In this document: positions 8,752 to 17,063 of the stretch, one piece after another
Layout of the letters: every line of letters starts with the position of its first letter
Position numbering within the stretch: the stretch's first letter is position 1
Assembly: GCF_018595715.1 (NCBI RefSeq)
Contig: NZ_JAHEOJ010000014.1
Span: forward strand, 434,001 to 498,000
Length of the DNA: 64,000 nt
Reading direction: 5' to 3'
From: Glaciecola sp. XM2
GTDB lineage: Bacteria; Pseudomonadota; Gammaproteobacteria; Enterobacterales; Alteromonadaceae
Program-made: the position numbers and the translations under genes
Notes under the pieces: generated by a model
Told to the model about the DNA's origin: nothing
The model's input: the letters and a program-made list of their open reading frames with translations, nothing else
Databases searched by the model: none

Positions 8752-9921
8752 TTACTTTTCTTTCTTAAGCAAAAATGACCCTAGCGCACCCGCGGTCATT
8801 GCCAGTAACATAAGGCTCAGACTCAACTGAGACGAATACGCGCTTATCAACGAATACATACTTCCTAAGACTATTATTGCCCCGCCCACGATGGTATTAG
8901 CGCTCGCAACAAACTCGGTGCGATGCTGCTCAGTGGCAATGTCCACGCCATATATCTTACGACCAGTACGAACGCCTTCGTGGCCAATACTTAAGATAAA
9001 ATATAAAGCAGCAATAAAGCCAATGTTGGTATCAAACGACGATAGGTAGGCAGGCGTGAAAAGTAATGTAAGGCCAGCGAAAGTAGCAACACTGACGCCA
9101 ATACGCATGCACCAAAGCGCACTTACATCAGCTAGCCAACCCCATAAATATGAAGACACAAAACTCGCTAGGGCTTGCGCAACAATAAAGTATGCTAGCG
9201 CACCTGCTAGGTTACCGTCGTAAGATAAAATAAATAGCGGCGCGACTAGCGCGGTGTGGGCCAAAAGGCTTCTGACCAAGACAAACTTTACCAACACCTT
9301 GTCGATATAGAGGCCTTTTTGTACCTGACGCTCAGAAGTATCCACTTCTGTTTTAACAGGGCGCATCAAATACATGCATAAAAGCTTACTCAACAAAGCA
9401 ACACTGGCGACGATGATCAACTGATTCGCATTAATTTTGCTATCGCCCACAAAAGCAATCAGCGCCACGCCTATGCTAATCAAGCTCGACAAGGTTGAAG
9501 CACCACCAATTAAACGCCCCCTGTTGCCTTTATCAATATGCTTACCTTGGATATCCTTCATCGTCAAAGACGAGAGCGCTCTAGAGAGGCTCATACACAC
9601 TAAGCCAAACAAAATCCCCACGCCTGCTGATGTGCCCTCAAGGCTTAATCCACAGGCAACCATGGTAATACCGCCAATAAATTGCACAAACATGCTTAAT
9701 TGCCAGGCTCTGTCACGTCGGGTGTGATTGCGCAAGACATAGGCATATGCCATTTGTGGTAACAAAGCACCTGACTCTCTTATGGGCACCAATAGCTGCG
9801 ACATCCACCCTGGTGCACCTGCAGATGTCAGTAATACCGGAAGCGTGGTTTTTGCAGACAACAATACATCACTTAATTTATTGGCAATTAATATCACGCC
9901 AAGACGTGTACTTATCTTCAT
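8752..9921 (-). CDS. Major facilitator superfamily transporter
   Basis: A 389-residue integral membrane protein with about 10-12 hydrophobic helices and no signal peptide; it matches MFS antiporter-like proteins in length and helix spacing. Internal loops contain basic clusters such as RNHTRRDR and KGNRGR between helices, as in MFS half repeats. Substrate cannot be told. It is a single gene: the likely terminator lies at 8333-8371, after the remnant at 8406-8720, and the divergent mscS-like gene begins 132 bp upstream across an AT-rich gap. Ends KKEK. Confidence 0.8.
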   Translation of the reverse strand: MKISTRLGVILIANKLSDVLLSAKTTLPVLLTSAGAPGWMSQLLVPIRESGALLPQMAYAYVLRNHTRRDRAWQLSMFVQFIGGITMVACGLSLEGTSAGVGILFGLVCMSLSRALSSLTMKDIQGKHIDKGNRGRLIGGASTLSSLISIGVALIAFVGDSKINANQLIIVASVALLSKLLCMYLMRPVKTEVDTSERQVQKGLYIDKVLVKFVLVRSLLAHTALVAPLFILSYDGNLAGALAYFIVAQALASFVSSYLWGWLADVSALWCMRIGVSVATFAGLTLLFTPAYLSSFDTNIGFIAALYFILSIGHEGVRTGRKIYGVDIATEQHRTEFVASANTIVGGAIIVLGSMYSLISAYSSQLSLSLMLLAMTAGALGSFLLKKEK

Positions 9922-10053
9922 GACACAAGGCTAATCTGAGAGAATTTAATTAAAGAGAATATGTCGAAGCTATATAAATAGTAATAGATAAACGTTAGGA
10001 TCCTTATTGAATATCGATAATATTTCTATGCGCAAACCCATAAAAGGATCGAA

Positions 10054-10932
10054 ATGAGCATATTTGCCGAGTATTTAGCCGACCCAAACATTGAAAAAGG
10101 CCTTATCAGTATTGGCTTGATAATAGGCGTTGGGCTCATAAAATCCTTGCTCAGGCGCACCATTATAAATAGAAGTAAGCGCAAAAAGCTGGGCTATCGT
10201 TCTACCGTTAACACTATGCGCAATACACTCAACATTAGTTTAGTGTTTATTTTAGTGTTGCTGTGGGCCACTGAAATCCAGTCCTTTGCGTTTTCTATTG
10301 CCGCTTTTATGTTCGCCATTGTGTTTGCGACCAAAGAGTATCTGCAATGTTACTTAGGCTATTTTTATTACGTCAGTGCTCGTCCATTTCGCATTGGTGA
10401 CTGGATTCAAATTAATGAAGGCGTCGGTGAAGTGATCGCAGCCGACTGGACGAAACTTACTTTGTTAGAAGTTGATCTTCATTCTAATAGCTATACCGGC
10501 AAACACTTATTTATTCCTAACCATCAAATACTGTTAAAACCCGTTCGCAACCTCAACTTTTTGCGTCGCTACACCTTAAGTAGCTTTACGTTGACCTGTG
10601 AGCCCACAATTGATGTCTTCCCGGTGGTTGAAGAGCTTAGAAAGGAAGCTATTGAGTTTTGCAAGGATTTCATCGATGTCGCAGAGCGCTACAAAGGCGT
10701 AATTGAGAAACGACTGGATGTTGAATTTATCCCAACGGAGCCGCATTTTTCAGTGGATACAAACCAGTTTGCGAAAGTGTGCATTGCTGTTGATATTTTT
10801 TGTCCAATTGAGCAAAGCATTGAACTGCGTCAGCAGATCACCAAAGCATTTTTCAAAATTTGGCACGAAAAAGTCTCTCAAACGCCATCGATTGACCGCA
10901 GACGGGTCGAGAGAACTGAGGTACTAAGCTAA
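10054..10932 (+). CDS. MscS-family mechanosensitive ion channel
   Basis: A 292-residue protein with three N-terminal hydrophobic segments (about 15-30, 58-75, 78-95), the last being the pore-lining helix, then the MscS beta domain starting SARPFRIGDWIQINEGVGEV (about 108-127) and a C-terminal alpha/beta cytoplasmic domain. Such channels open on membrane tension and release solutes during hypo-osmotic shock. AAGGA lies 5 bases before the ATG. It converges with the hydrolase at 10964; a short hairpin AGCAAA-GAA-TTTGCT (10938-10952) sits between them and may act as a weak terminator. Confidence 0.88.
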   Translation: MSIFAEYLADPNIEKGLISIGLIIGVGLIKSLLRRTIINRSKRKKLGYRSTVNTMRNTLNISLVFILVLLWATEIQSFAFSIAAFMFAIVFATKEYLQCYLGYFYYVSARPFRIGDWIQINEGVGEVIAADWTKLTLLEVDLHSNSYTGKHLFIPNHQILLKPVRNLNFLRRYTLSSFTLTCEPTIDVFPVVEELRKEAIEFCKDFIDVAERYKGVIEKRLDVEFIPTEPHFSVDTNQFAKVCIAVDIFCPIEQSIELRQQITKAFFKIWHEKVSQTPSIDRRRVERTEVLS

Positions 10933-10963
10933 TTCAAAGCAAAGAATTTGCTAACAGCAGATA

Positions 10964-11773
10964 TTATAAAATCATTCCCCACTCTTTTAATGTGTCATTA
11001 ATCGTATGGGCAACAAGCTTAGGATGCTCAAGCGGGAACATGTGAGCCCCCTGCCCAACCTCTTTATGCTGTATGGTGGGGTTTGCTTTGAGAAATCGAT
11101 TTCTAAGTCTTGGTACACAAACATCGGTATACCGCGCGGTGATTAGGCTTGCAGGGCACTCTAGCTGTCCATAATAGTCAGGGAGATTATGTGGAATAGT
11201 GCGAAAGATATTCGCTTCAATATCGCGCTGGAAAATAAGTCTGCGCTCGTTCTCCTTTAGGTGCGTCACGCTGTCGATATAATCCTCAATACAGCGCTTA
11301 TCCATGTTTTTAAACAAGGCTCTAGCAGAGAAGTAAGCCACTAAATCCTCGTCTTTGTGCCATCGCTCCTTTCTGATGCTGGTCTTTTTAGCCGGGGTGA
11401 CTTTATTGATGAGGGTGTTTTTTTTCGCAAAACGAAATACATGTCGTGCTAACCCAGTAATCAAGGGGGGATCTAACATGATTAAACCACAAAACAAATC
11501 AGGTCTTTTACAGCAAGCAATATACGAAATCACACCACCAAAAGAATGACCAATGGCAACCACTGGCCCCTTACTTGCGCTCTCTACATAATCAATGAGC
11601 TCAGCAACCGGGTTATGCCAGTTGTCATCAATAGGGTATTTAGGGTTGTGTGAAAACTTATCTAGTGCGAACACATCCACACTATCGTGCAAATAAGAGA
11701 ATAATTGACGATAACTACCCGACGGGAAGCCATTTGCATGGGCAAAATGTACAACTAATTTGCTGTCAGACAT
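10964..11773 (-). CDS. Alpha/beta hydrolase
   Basis: A 269-residue cytoplasmic alpha/beta hydrolase. The nucleophile elbow GHSFGG is at 75-80 (Ser77), the oxyanion region HANGFPSGSY at 11-21, and a C-terminal GAHMFPLEHP supplies the catalytic histidine region. Similar proteins act as esterases or lipases on small acyl esters. Its ATG overlaps the AraC gene stop (TAATG) and AGGAG lies inside the upstream gene, so it is translationally coupled to that regulator. With the divergent AlkB-type oxygenase and the thioesterase, an ester or lipid substrate is a reasonable inference. Confidence 0.85.
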   Translation of the reverse strand: MSDSKLVVHFAHANGFPSGSYRQLFSYLHDSVDVFALDKFSHNPKYPIDDNWHNPVAELIDYVESASKGPVVAIGHSFGGVISYIACCKRPDLFCGLIMLDPPLITGLARHVFRFAKKNTLINKVTPAKKTSIRKERWHKDEDLVAYFSARALFKNMDKRCIEDYIDSVTHLKENERRLIFQRDIEANIFRTIPHNLPDYYGQLECPASLITARYTDVCVPRLRNRFLKANPTIQHKEVGQGAHMFPLEHPKLVAHTINDTLKEWGMIL

Positions 11774-12786
11774 TATGATTGCTCCTGCTGCTGAAGCTCA
11801 GATGGCGCACAGCCGTACCAACGCTTAAAGGCACGCCGAAAATTTGCACTGTCTGAATAGCCAAGAAGGCCAGCCACTTTATTCACGGGGTAACCATAAG
11901 CGAGTAAATACTCCCGTGCTTTTTTCGCTTGAAATTGTTCGACCACATCTTTGAAACTCGTATTTTCTTTATTTAATTCACGATGCAGCGTACGCGGACT
12001 GACATGAAGTGCATTGGCCACCGTTTGCAGATTTGGGTATTCACTGCTGTTCGCCATAATAATTTGCCTAACGCGGCCAGCGACGCTCATGTTCTGAGAT
12101 AACTGCTGCTTTTCGAGCTCACATATTTGACGAGCTTGAGCAAGACTTGTTGGATCAGTATCTTCTATCGGATAATCTGCCCACTTTAGATCAAACGCCA
12201 AACCACTAAACCCATGGTTGAACTCAATCTTAGCTGGCGAAAAGATTTGATATTTATGGTGATGTTCAGGCTCATCAAAATCGAAGAACAAGCGTTTAAG
12301 CTGAATGTATGGGTGGCGTTGTTTTAACGATAAAAATAAATTCAACATCGCCATACTCACCGCCTCAATCATAAAACGGTGTAATTCATCCTGCCAATGT
12401 GCGTCGTTTGCCAGCACCACCAGCTCATTTTCTTCTTCGTACACTGAGATTTCGATAAACGGAATCCGAATAACTAAATATGACTGCACAAATTTAATCA
12501 TTTGACGTATGTTTTTGCAGTTCAAAATGCCAAGGCCAAAGGCGCCGTGATGCGCAATATGCAAACGCTGCCCCACCAATAACCCAAGATGCTGCAACTC
12601 GGTCTTACGCAACACCTCCCTCACCAATGCGTCAAATTGCTCGGTGCTAATATTCGCCCCGGGCTGTAATAGCTTGTTTTTATTCAGGTTGTGCTCTTTG
12701 AGCCAACCATCTAGAGGCACAGAGTGATCGTTTAGCACAGAAAATAAATGGCCAAAATAAAAAACGGGGATTTGCTTAACTGACAT
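11773..12786 (-). CDS. AraC-family regulator with arabinose-binding-like N-terminal domain
   Basis: About 337 residues. The N-terminal two thirds resembles the ligand-binding domain of OruR/FeaR-type AraC regulators; the C-terminal 100 residues hold two helix-turn-helix motifs, the second in GYSDSANFRRAFKRWYGCAPSELQ. I place the start at the ATG 12786 (MSVKQIPV), not an in-frame TTG 18 bases earlier. It is divergent from the AlkB-type gene with 151 bp between, and forms an operon with the hydrolase. Family members usually activate a divergent catabolic gene in response to its substrate; here that would be the membrane monooxygenase. Confidence 0.88.
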   Translation of the reverse strand: MSVKQIPVFYFGHLFSVLNDHSVPLDGWLKEHNLNKNKLLQPGANISTEQFDALVREVLRKTELQHLGLLVGQRLHIAHHGAFGLGILNCKNIRQMIKFVQSYLVIRIPFIEISVYEEENELVVLANDAHWQDELHRFMIEAVSMAMLNLFLSLKQRHPYIQLKRLFFDFDEPEHHHKYQIFSPAKIEFNHGFSGLAFDLKWADYPIEDTDPTSLAQARQICELEKQQLSQNMSVAGRVRQIIMANSSEYPNLQTVANALHVSPRTLHRELNKENTSFKDVVEQFQAKKAREYLLAYGYPVNKVAGLLGYSDSANFRRAFKRWYGCAPSELQQQEQS

Positions 12787-12852
12787 ACAACTGCTTAGCG
12801 GCAAAAATGATAATTGTTCAACACAGTATGTTAAAAAATACGATTTGGCAAT

Positions 12853-12874
12853 AAATGACTGTTAGTTGTCATTT
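12853..12874. promoter_or_regulatory. Inverted repeat between AraC gene and alkB-like gene
   Basis: AAATGAC and GTCATTT form 7-bp arms around an 8-base spacer in the 151-bp divergent gap. It is the only clear dyad there and lies about 65 bp before the monooxygenase start, a suitable place for an activator. AraC proteins usually prefer direct repeats, so the assignment is tentative. Confidence 0.4.
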
Positions 12875-12937
12875 TCTGCACTCACTCCCTTGGATACTTG
12901 ATGTCATTCTAAGCTCATCAAAACAGGAGTTGTAAAA

Positions 12938-14095
12938 ATGTTTCACTACTTAAAGTTTTTTCATTATTTTCTCACCATCATTATCGGTTGTGTTTGCCTC
13001 TTATTTGCCGGGCACTTTATCTGGCTAGGGTTTCTCACCTTTGTTGGGATTTATGTGCTTGGGGATGCATTTTTAGGCGACGATTTGACAACACCAACGC
13101 TTAAACACACAAAAATATTAGACCTGCTGTTATATAGTGCACTACCAGTGTCCATATTGATATTCACTATCTGCATGTGGCTAGTCACCCCATTCGAATG
13201 GTACGGCATTGCGCAGTTATCAAGCCTCGTTGGCTATGACTTTATCGCCGCAAAAGAAGCGACCACGTGGTGGCAACTAGTTATCGCTGTATTGTTTTGT
13301 GGTTTCTTACTCAGTGGCGCTGGCACGGTAGTTGGGCACGAACTGGTCCACCGTCTATACAGCAAAACAGCAGTAACCACTGGTCGTTGGCTGATGTCAA
13401 TGAGCTTTGACGCTAACTTCTCTATTGAGCATGTATTTAACCACCATGCAAAAGTAGCAACCGCTGACGACCCAGTGACCGCACCTCGTGGCAGACATGT
13501 CTACTCGCACATCGTTAGAGCTATCATAGGCACCAATCAATCTGCCTGGGCGATAGAGAAAAAGCGGTTGAGCCGCAAAAACCTGCCTATTATCAGTATT
13601 CACAATCAATATCTACGTGGGTGGTTGATGTCAGTCATGTGGATGTTAATTGCGGTGGCGATTGCCAGTTGGCAAGGATTAATTTTCTTTATCGCGATTG
13701 GCATTGCCGCTAAGGTGATATTAGAAATTGTAAACTACATGGAGCACTATGGACTTGTTCGTGACCCCAAACAAAGGGTCGAGCCCAAGCATTCATGGAA
13801 TTCAAATCGTAAAATAAGCTGTTGGGCTATGTTTAACCTTCCCCGCCATAGCCATCACCATGCGCAAGGTGCAGTGCCCTTTAATAAGCTTCAACCGATG
13901 GAGGATGCTCCAGTGATGATCAGTGGCTATATCTCTACCATTGCTGTGGTATTGATACCGCCGCTATGGTTTAAGTTAATGCAGCCTAAACTGGAGCACT
14001 GGGACGCTCACTTTGCCAATGAACAGGAGCTTGAGATCTTAAGACAGCAAGCCCAAAATCAGCCTCGCAACATCATTCAAGCGCTTATCTACTAA
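12938..14095 (+). CDS. AlkB-type membrane di-iron monooxygenase (alkane hydroxylase-like)
   Basis: A 385-residue membrane protein with paired hydrophobic segments and all histidine boxes of the AlkB/XylM family: GHELVH (133-138), EHVFNHH (164-170), NYMEHYG (266-272) and RHSHHHA (303-309). VATADDPVTAPRG after box 2 is also characteristic. Such enzymes hydroxylate terminal carbons of alkanes or related hydrophobic chains using di-iron, rubredoxin and rubredoxin reductase. No rubredoxin gene is in the window. AGGAG precedes the ATG by 8 bases. Third box reads RHSHHHA where AlkB usually has RHSDHHA, so substrate may differ from medium-chain alkanes. Confidence 0.88.
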   Translation: MFHYLKFFHYFLTIIIGCVCLLFAGHFIWLGFLTFVGIYVLGDAFLGDDLTTPTLKHTKILDLLLYSALPVSILIFTICMWLVTPFEWYGIAQLSSLVGYDFIAAKEATTWWQLVIAVLFCGFLLSGAGTVVGHELVHRLYSKTAVTTGRWLMSMSFDANFSIEHVFNHHAKVATADDPVTAPRGRHVYSHIVRAIIGTNQSAWAIEKKRLSRKNLPIISIHNQYLRGWLMSVMWMLIAVAIASWQGLIFFIAIGIAAKVILEIVNYMEHYGLVRDPKQRVEPKHSWNSNRKISCWAMFNLPRHSHHHAQGAVPFNKLQPMEDAPVMISGYISTIAVVLIPPLWFKLMQPKLEHWDAHFANEQELEILRQQAQNQPRNIIQALIY

Positions 14096-14105
14096 CAACT
14101 ACCGC

Positions 14106-14133
14106 GCGCTAACGTCTTTACTGACGTTAGCGC
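14106..14133 (+). terminator. Strong hairpin after alkB-like gene, followed by a C-tract
   Basis: GCGCTAACGTC and GACGTTAGCGC give 11-bp perfect arms with a 6-base loop, 10 bases after the stop codon. The 3' side continues with seven C residues and CTCCG, not T residues, so it is not a canonical intrinsic terminator; it may stabilise the mRNA 3' end or attenuate read-through into the thioesterase. Confidence 0.5.
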
Positions 14134-14177
14134 CCCCCCTCCGCTTACATAAAATTAATTTGCAATCCCAAGGACTA

Positions 14178-14213
14178 ATGCGCGACAATCAACTCATCGT
14201 ACCTCTTGTTTAG
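14178..14213 (+). CDS. Possible 11-residue upstream ORF before the thioesterase
   Basis: ATG at 14178 follows AAGGA by 3 bases and encodes MRDNQLIVPLV before TAG at 14211-14213. The stop is 8 bases before the thioesterase ATG, which has only a weak Shine-Dalgarno sequence of its own. The arrangement would suit translational coupling. It may be chance; the sequence resembles no leader peptide I know. Confidence 0.3.
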   Translation: MRDNQLIVPLV

Positions 14214-14221
14214 ATGGTTTT

Positions 14222-15025
14222 ATGGATATAGATGCTTTACTGAGCCTTGCGGCTACTCACCGAGATTACAACGATATAGAAGTCACCATCCCTAAAGAAT
14301 GGTCTCAGGGAAGAACGGTATACGGTGGCTTATCTGCCGCAATGCTATATGCATCTACCAAACATTATGTAGAGCCTGATAGATTACTTAGATCCATGAC
14401 GACCAACTTTGTTGGACCATTAATGTCACAAACACCTTTTAGCATCACTGTTGAGATGGTGCGAGAGGGTAAAAACGTCTCTCAGCTTCAAGCTCGCGCT
14501 GTGCAGGACGGAAAAAATGCAGTAGTGGTGCAAATGTGCTTTGCAAAAGCCAGAGTGTCTAAGTCTGGGGTAGTGAACAACGAGCAACATATGCTAGACG
14601 CACCCAAAAAAGGAAACTTCATTCCTCAGGTGCCTAAAATCACGCCTAAATTTTTAAAACATTTTCAGTTAGAAGTGCAAAGCGGTGGTCTTCCCTTCAC
14701 GGGTAAGAAAGATGCTAAATACTATGGATGGATGCGCTTTAAAAAGCCACCTGCTGAGATTACCGACGCGCACATTGTATCGCTTATCGATGCATGGCCA
14801 CCTACATTACTACAGCAATTGCGCTGGCCAGCACCTGCGAGTACGGTTTCTTGGAATTTGGAATTTATTCACCCGCACCGCGAACTGTTGCCAACGGATT
14901 GGTTTGCATACAAGGCGGATACACGACAAGCAGCCGATGGGTATGGTCATACCGAGGCAACGATTTGGGATGCGCATGGCGAAGTCATTGCTTTGTCTCG
15001 CCAAACAGTTGCGGTGTTTGATTAA
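14222..15025 (+). CDS. Acyl-CoA thioesterase family protein (TesB-like double hot dog)
   Basis: A 267-residue protein with the N-terminal hot-dog helix motif TVYGGLSAAMLYAS (about 32-45) and a second hot-dog half ending DAHGEVIALSRQTVAVFD, as in TesB-type or 4HBT_3 thioesterases. It hydrolyses acyl-CoA to fatty acid and CoA. It follows the AlkB-type gene in the same direction after 126 bp that holds a hairpin and a short ORF. The location suggests handling of fatty acyl groups released by hydrocarbon or lipid oxidation; this is inference. Confidence 0.85.
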   Translation: MDIDALLSLAATHRDYNDIEVTIPKEWSQGRTVYGGLSAAMLYASTKHYVEPDRLLRSMTTNFVGPLMSQTPFSITVEMVREGKNVSQLQARAVQDGKNAVVVQMCFAKARVSKSGVVNNEQHMLDAPKKGNFIPQVPKITPKFLKHFQLEVQSGGLPFTGKKDAKYYGWMRFKKPPAEITDAHIVSLIDAWPPTLLQQLRWPAPASTVSWNLEFIHPHRELLPTDWFAYKADTRQAADGYGHTEATIWDAHGEVIALSRQTVAVFD

Positions 15026-15051
15026 AACGACCGCCCCTCATCAATTTTGTC

Positions 15052-15071
15052 CAGAGGCTAAGCTGCCTCTG
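15052..15071. terminator. Weak hairpin between converging genes
   Basis: CAGAGGC and GCCTCTG (7-bp arms, 6-base loop) sit at the end of the HDOD gene, overlapping its stop codon, 26 bases after the thioesterase stop. There is no T-tract on either side. It may still act as a shared 3' end. Confidence 0.3.
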
Positions 15072-15903
15072 TCGACTGCTTGTCGAACAACTTTAGCGTG
15101 TCGTGGCACTCCTCTGTCACCGTATCAAACATATTAAACAATGCCTCTGCAGTAATATCTAAGCTTTGATAAAGAAAGCTAGGCACATGTCGTTCAATGT
15201 TGTAATAATCTGGATACGTTAAAACGAGGGACAACTCATACGCGAGCTGCATAATTTGACTTTCCATAGTAACAGATGGCGCATCGTCATGATGCTGCAT
15301 AGCGACTGTTGAAACGATAGAATCTGGGAGTAACCATCTTTGCAGCAAAGATGCGGATATTTCTGCAAACGTAAAGCCAAGGGCTTCTTGTTGACTTTGT
15401 TTAGGCTTAACGGATGTGCCAAAGCGCTCACAATCTCGCACAAGATTAGGTGTCACACGCAGCACCGCCAAAAGCCCAACGTTGTTGAGCAATCCACTGG
15501 TTACCACACGATGAACATCTCGCTCACCACACATTCTTGCAATATGCTTACCCATGAACGCACAGGCTAGGCTCTGCATCCAATATTTTTCTACATCAAT
15601 GGACTGAGACTGTTCTTTATTCAGCATGTTAGCGACGCTGAATACGAGGGCGTAATCATAAACTGCGCGAACGCCGATGACTTGTATGGCCCTATCAATG
15701 GTTTCAATTTTGCGCGAAAAGCGATAAATAGAACTGTTTGCAAGTTTGAGTATTTGCGCGGTTAGACCTGGATCTAACATCACAATGCTGGAAATATCTT
15801 GCACGCTAGCTTTACCTGAATCAGACAGGCGCTTGATTTGAGTTGCGGTCTCTGGGATGGCAAACAACTCAGCTGCTTTTTGTGAGTACTCTAATGCGTT
15901 CAT
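15058..15903 (-). CDS. HDOD domain protein
   Basis: About 281 residues with an HDOD (HD-related output) domain across most of its length: LFAIPETATQIKRLSD, then VMLDPGLTAQILKLANSS and the IDRAIQVIGVRAVYD segment. HDOD proteins lack a reliable metal-dependent HD catalytic pair and act as signalling scaffolds, often with c-di-GMP or chemotaxis pathways. I choose ATG 15903, with AAGG 5 bases upstream, over an in-frame TTG at 15924. No GGDEF or EAL domain is attached. Function beyond signalling cannot be assigned. Confidence 0.82.
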   Translation of the reverse strand: MNALEYSQKAAELFAIPETATQIKRLSDSGKASVQDISSIVMLDPGLTAQILKLANSSIYRFSRKIETIDRAIQVIGVRAVYDYALVFSVANMLNKEQSQSIDVEKYWMQSLACAFMGKHIARMCGERDVHRVVTSGLLNNVGLLAVLRVTPNLVRDCERFGTSVKPKQSQQEALGFTFAEISASLLQRWLLPDSIVSTVAMQHHDDAPSVTMESQIMQLAYELSLVLTYPDYYNIERHVPSFLYQSLDITAEALFNMFDTVTEECHDTLKLFDKQSTEAA

Positions 15904-15924
15904 AAAAGCCTTTTTATGTGACAA

Positions 15925-15943
15925 GAAAGTACCAAGTACTTTC
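15925..15943. promoter_or_regulatory. 8-bp palindrome between PanE-like and HDOD genes
   Basis: GAAAGTAC-CAA-GTACTTTC is a perfect dyad in the 41-bp gap between the PanE-like stop and the HDOD start. With no following T-tract in the minus direction (TTGTCAC), it reads better as an operator for the HDOD gene than as an intrinsic terminator. Confidence 0.35.
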
Positions 15944-15944
15944 T

Positions 15945-17000
15945 TTAATTACGATTGTGCAGAAATTCTGCTACCGCCGCTTTAAACTGCTCTGCAGACA
16001 AACGTTTCCCTTGTTCTGCGTCATGTATCAAAGCAAGCATCCATTCATTTGCAGGCGCCGAAATGTCCAACTGGTGTGCCTTATCCACGACCTTGCCGTT
16101 AATGAAGTCCACTTCAGTCTTGCGCCCTTGATCAAGATCCCACCACATAGACAGCTTCACTTTAGGGTCGACCGCAATCATTTTTTGCGCGACTAAAGCA
16201 AAGATACTATTAGGCAGTCTTAATACCTTTGGTATCCACTTATTCGGCAAATTTGCGATTTTCGGTAGTTTTATTTTCTGTTTTGTCGTCACCAGCAGCA
16301 GTTCATCCATCAACAGGCTAATGAATTGGCGGTATAGGCGCGTTTGTAACATTTCTTTGACCGGTATGTCGGCCATGGCATTAACCGCATTACTTAAATT
16401 TAGCTGCATTTTTGCCCATTGCAAGGCGGTCATATGGTAGGTGATGCTTACGGGTAATAAGTCGCTATTTAATTGTCTAGCTAACCACTTCGTTGTTTCT
16501 TCAGCGCTGGCCACTACCTCTAAGGTCATATTCCCTTGGGAGCCACGATGAAACGTTCCCTTACCATCATTGACGACATTAAAAGGGACCATTGCTCTTA
16601 TCACCTGATTGTGGGGGAAAGCATTTTCAACTACGTTATGATTACCTACGCCATTTTGGCAACAAATAATCAGCGTATTTTTCGTTACCAAGTCTCGAAT
16701 ATCAGACATCGCCTCGTTCAACGCGGTGCATTTAACCGTAATCCATAATACATCTGCCTTAAGCGCCTTGGCGTGCGCCTGTTGCACGTCAAACAGCTCG
16801 GGTATGGGAGAAACACTTTGCTTATGACCTAAATAATCAGCCAGTTCAAAATGCGTATTAAGTTGCTTTAAAAAAGTAGGCCGGCCAATGAGGCTAACCT
16901 TTTGTTGCGCTAGCACTAGATTCCCACCAACATAGCAACCAATGAGGCCTGCCCCAAAGACAATGTGATGTGCATTATGATGTGGTAAGGTAGCGCTCAA
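15945..17000 (-). CDS. panE: Ketopantoate reductase family protein (PanE/ApbA-like)
   Basis: About 351 residues with an N-terminal Rossmann domain (HIVFGAGLIGCYVGG, NADPH-binding GxGxxG), a central KCTALNEAM-type Lys region and a C-terminal helical domain. It reduces 2-dehydropantoate to pantoate in CoA synthesis, or a related 2-keto acid. The start is the TTG at 17000, preceded by AGGAG at 7 bases; the reading frame extends further upstream without a better start and would overlap the divergent gene. Slightly longer than the usual 300 residues. Pantothenate genes are not adjacent, so the exact substrate is uncertain. Confidence 0.8.
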   Translation of the reverse strand: MSATLPHHNAHHIVFGAGLIGCYVGGNLVLAQQKVSLIGRPTFLKQLNTHFELADYLGHKQSVSPIPELFDVQQAHAKALKADVLWITVKCTALNEAMSDIRDLVTKNTLIICCQNGVGNHNVVENAFPHNQVIRAMVPFNVVNDGKGTFHRGSQGNMTLEVVASAEETTKWLARQLNSDLLPVSITYHMTALQWAKMQLNLSNAVNAMADIPVKEMLQTRLYRQFISLLMDELLLVTTKQKIKLPKIANLPNKWIPKVLRLPNSIFALVAQKMIAVDPKVKLSMWWDLDQGRKTEVDFINGKVVDKAHQLDISAPANEWMLALIHDAEQGKRLSAEQFKAAVAEFLHNRN

Positions 17001-17063
17001 GAGTATTCTCCTGTTATAAGCCCCGCAGCATTGCTGCCGTTGATAGTTGAAATAAAACATCCC

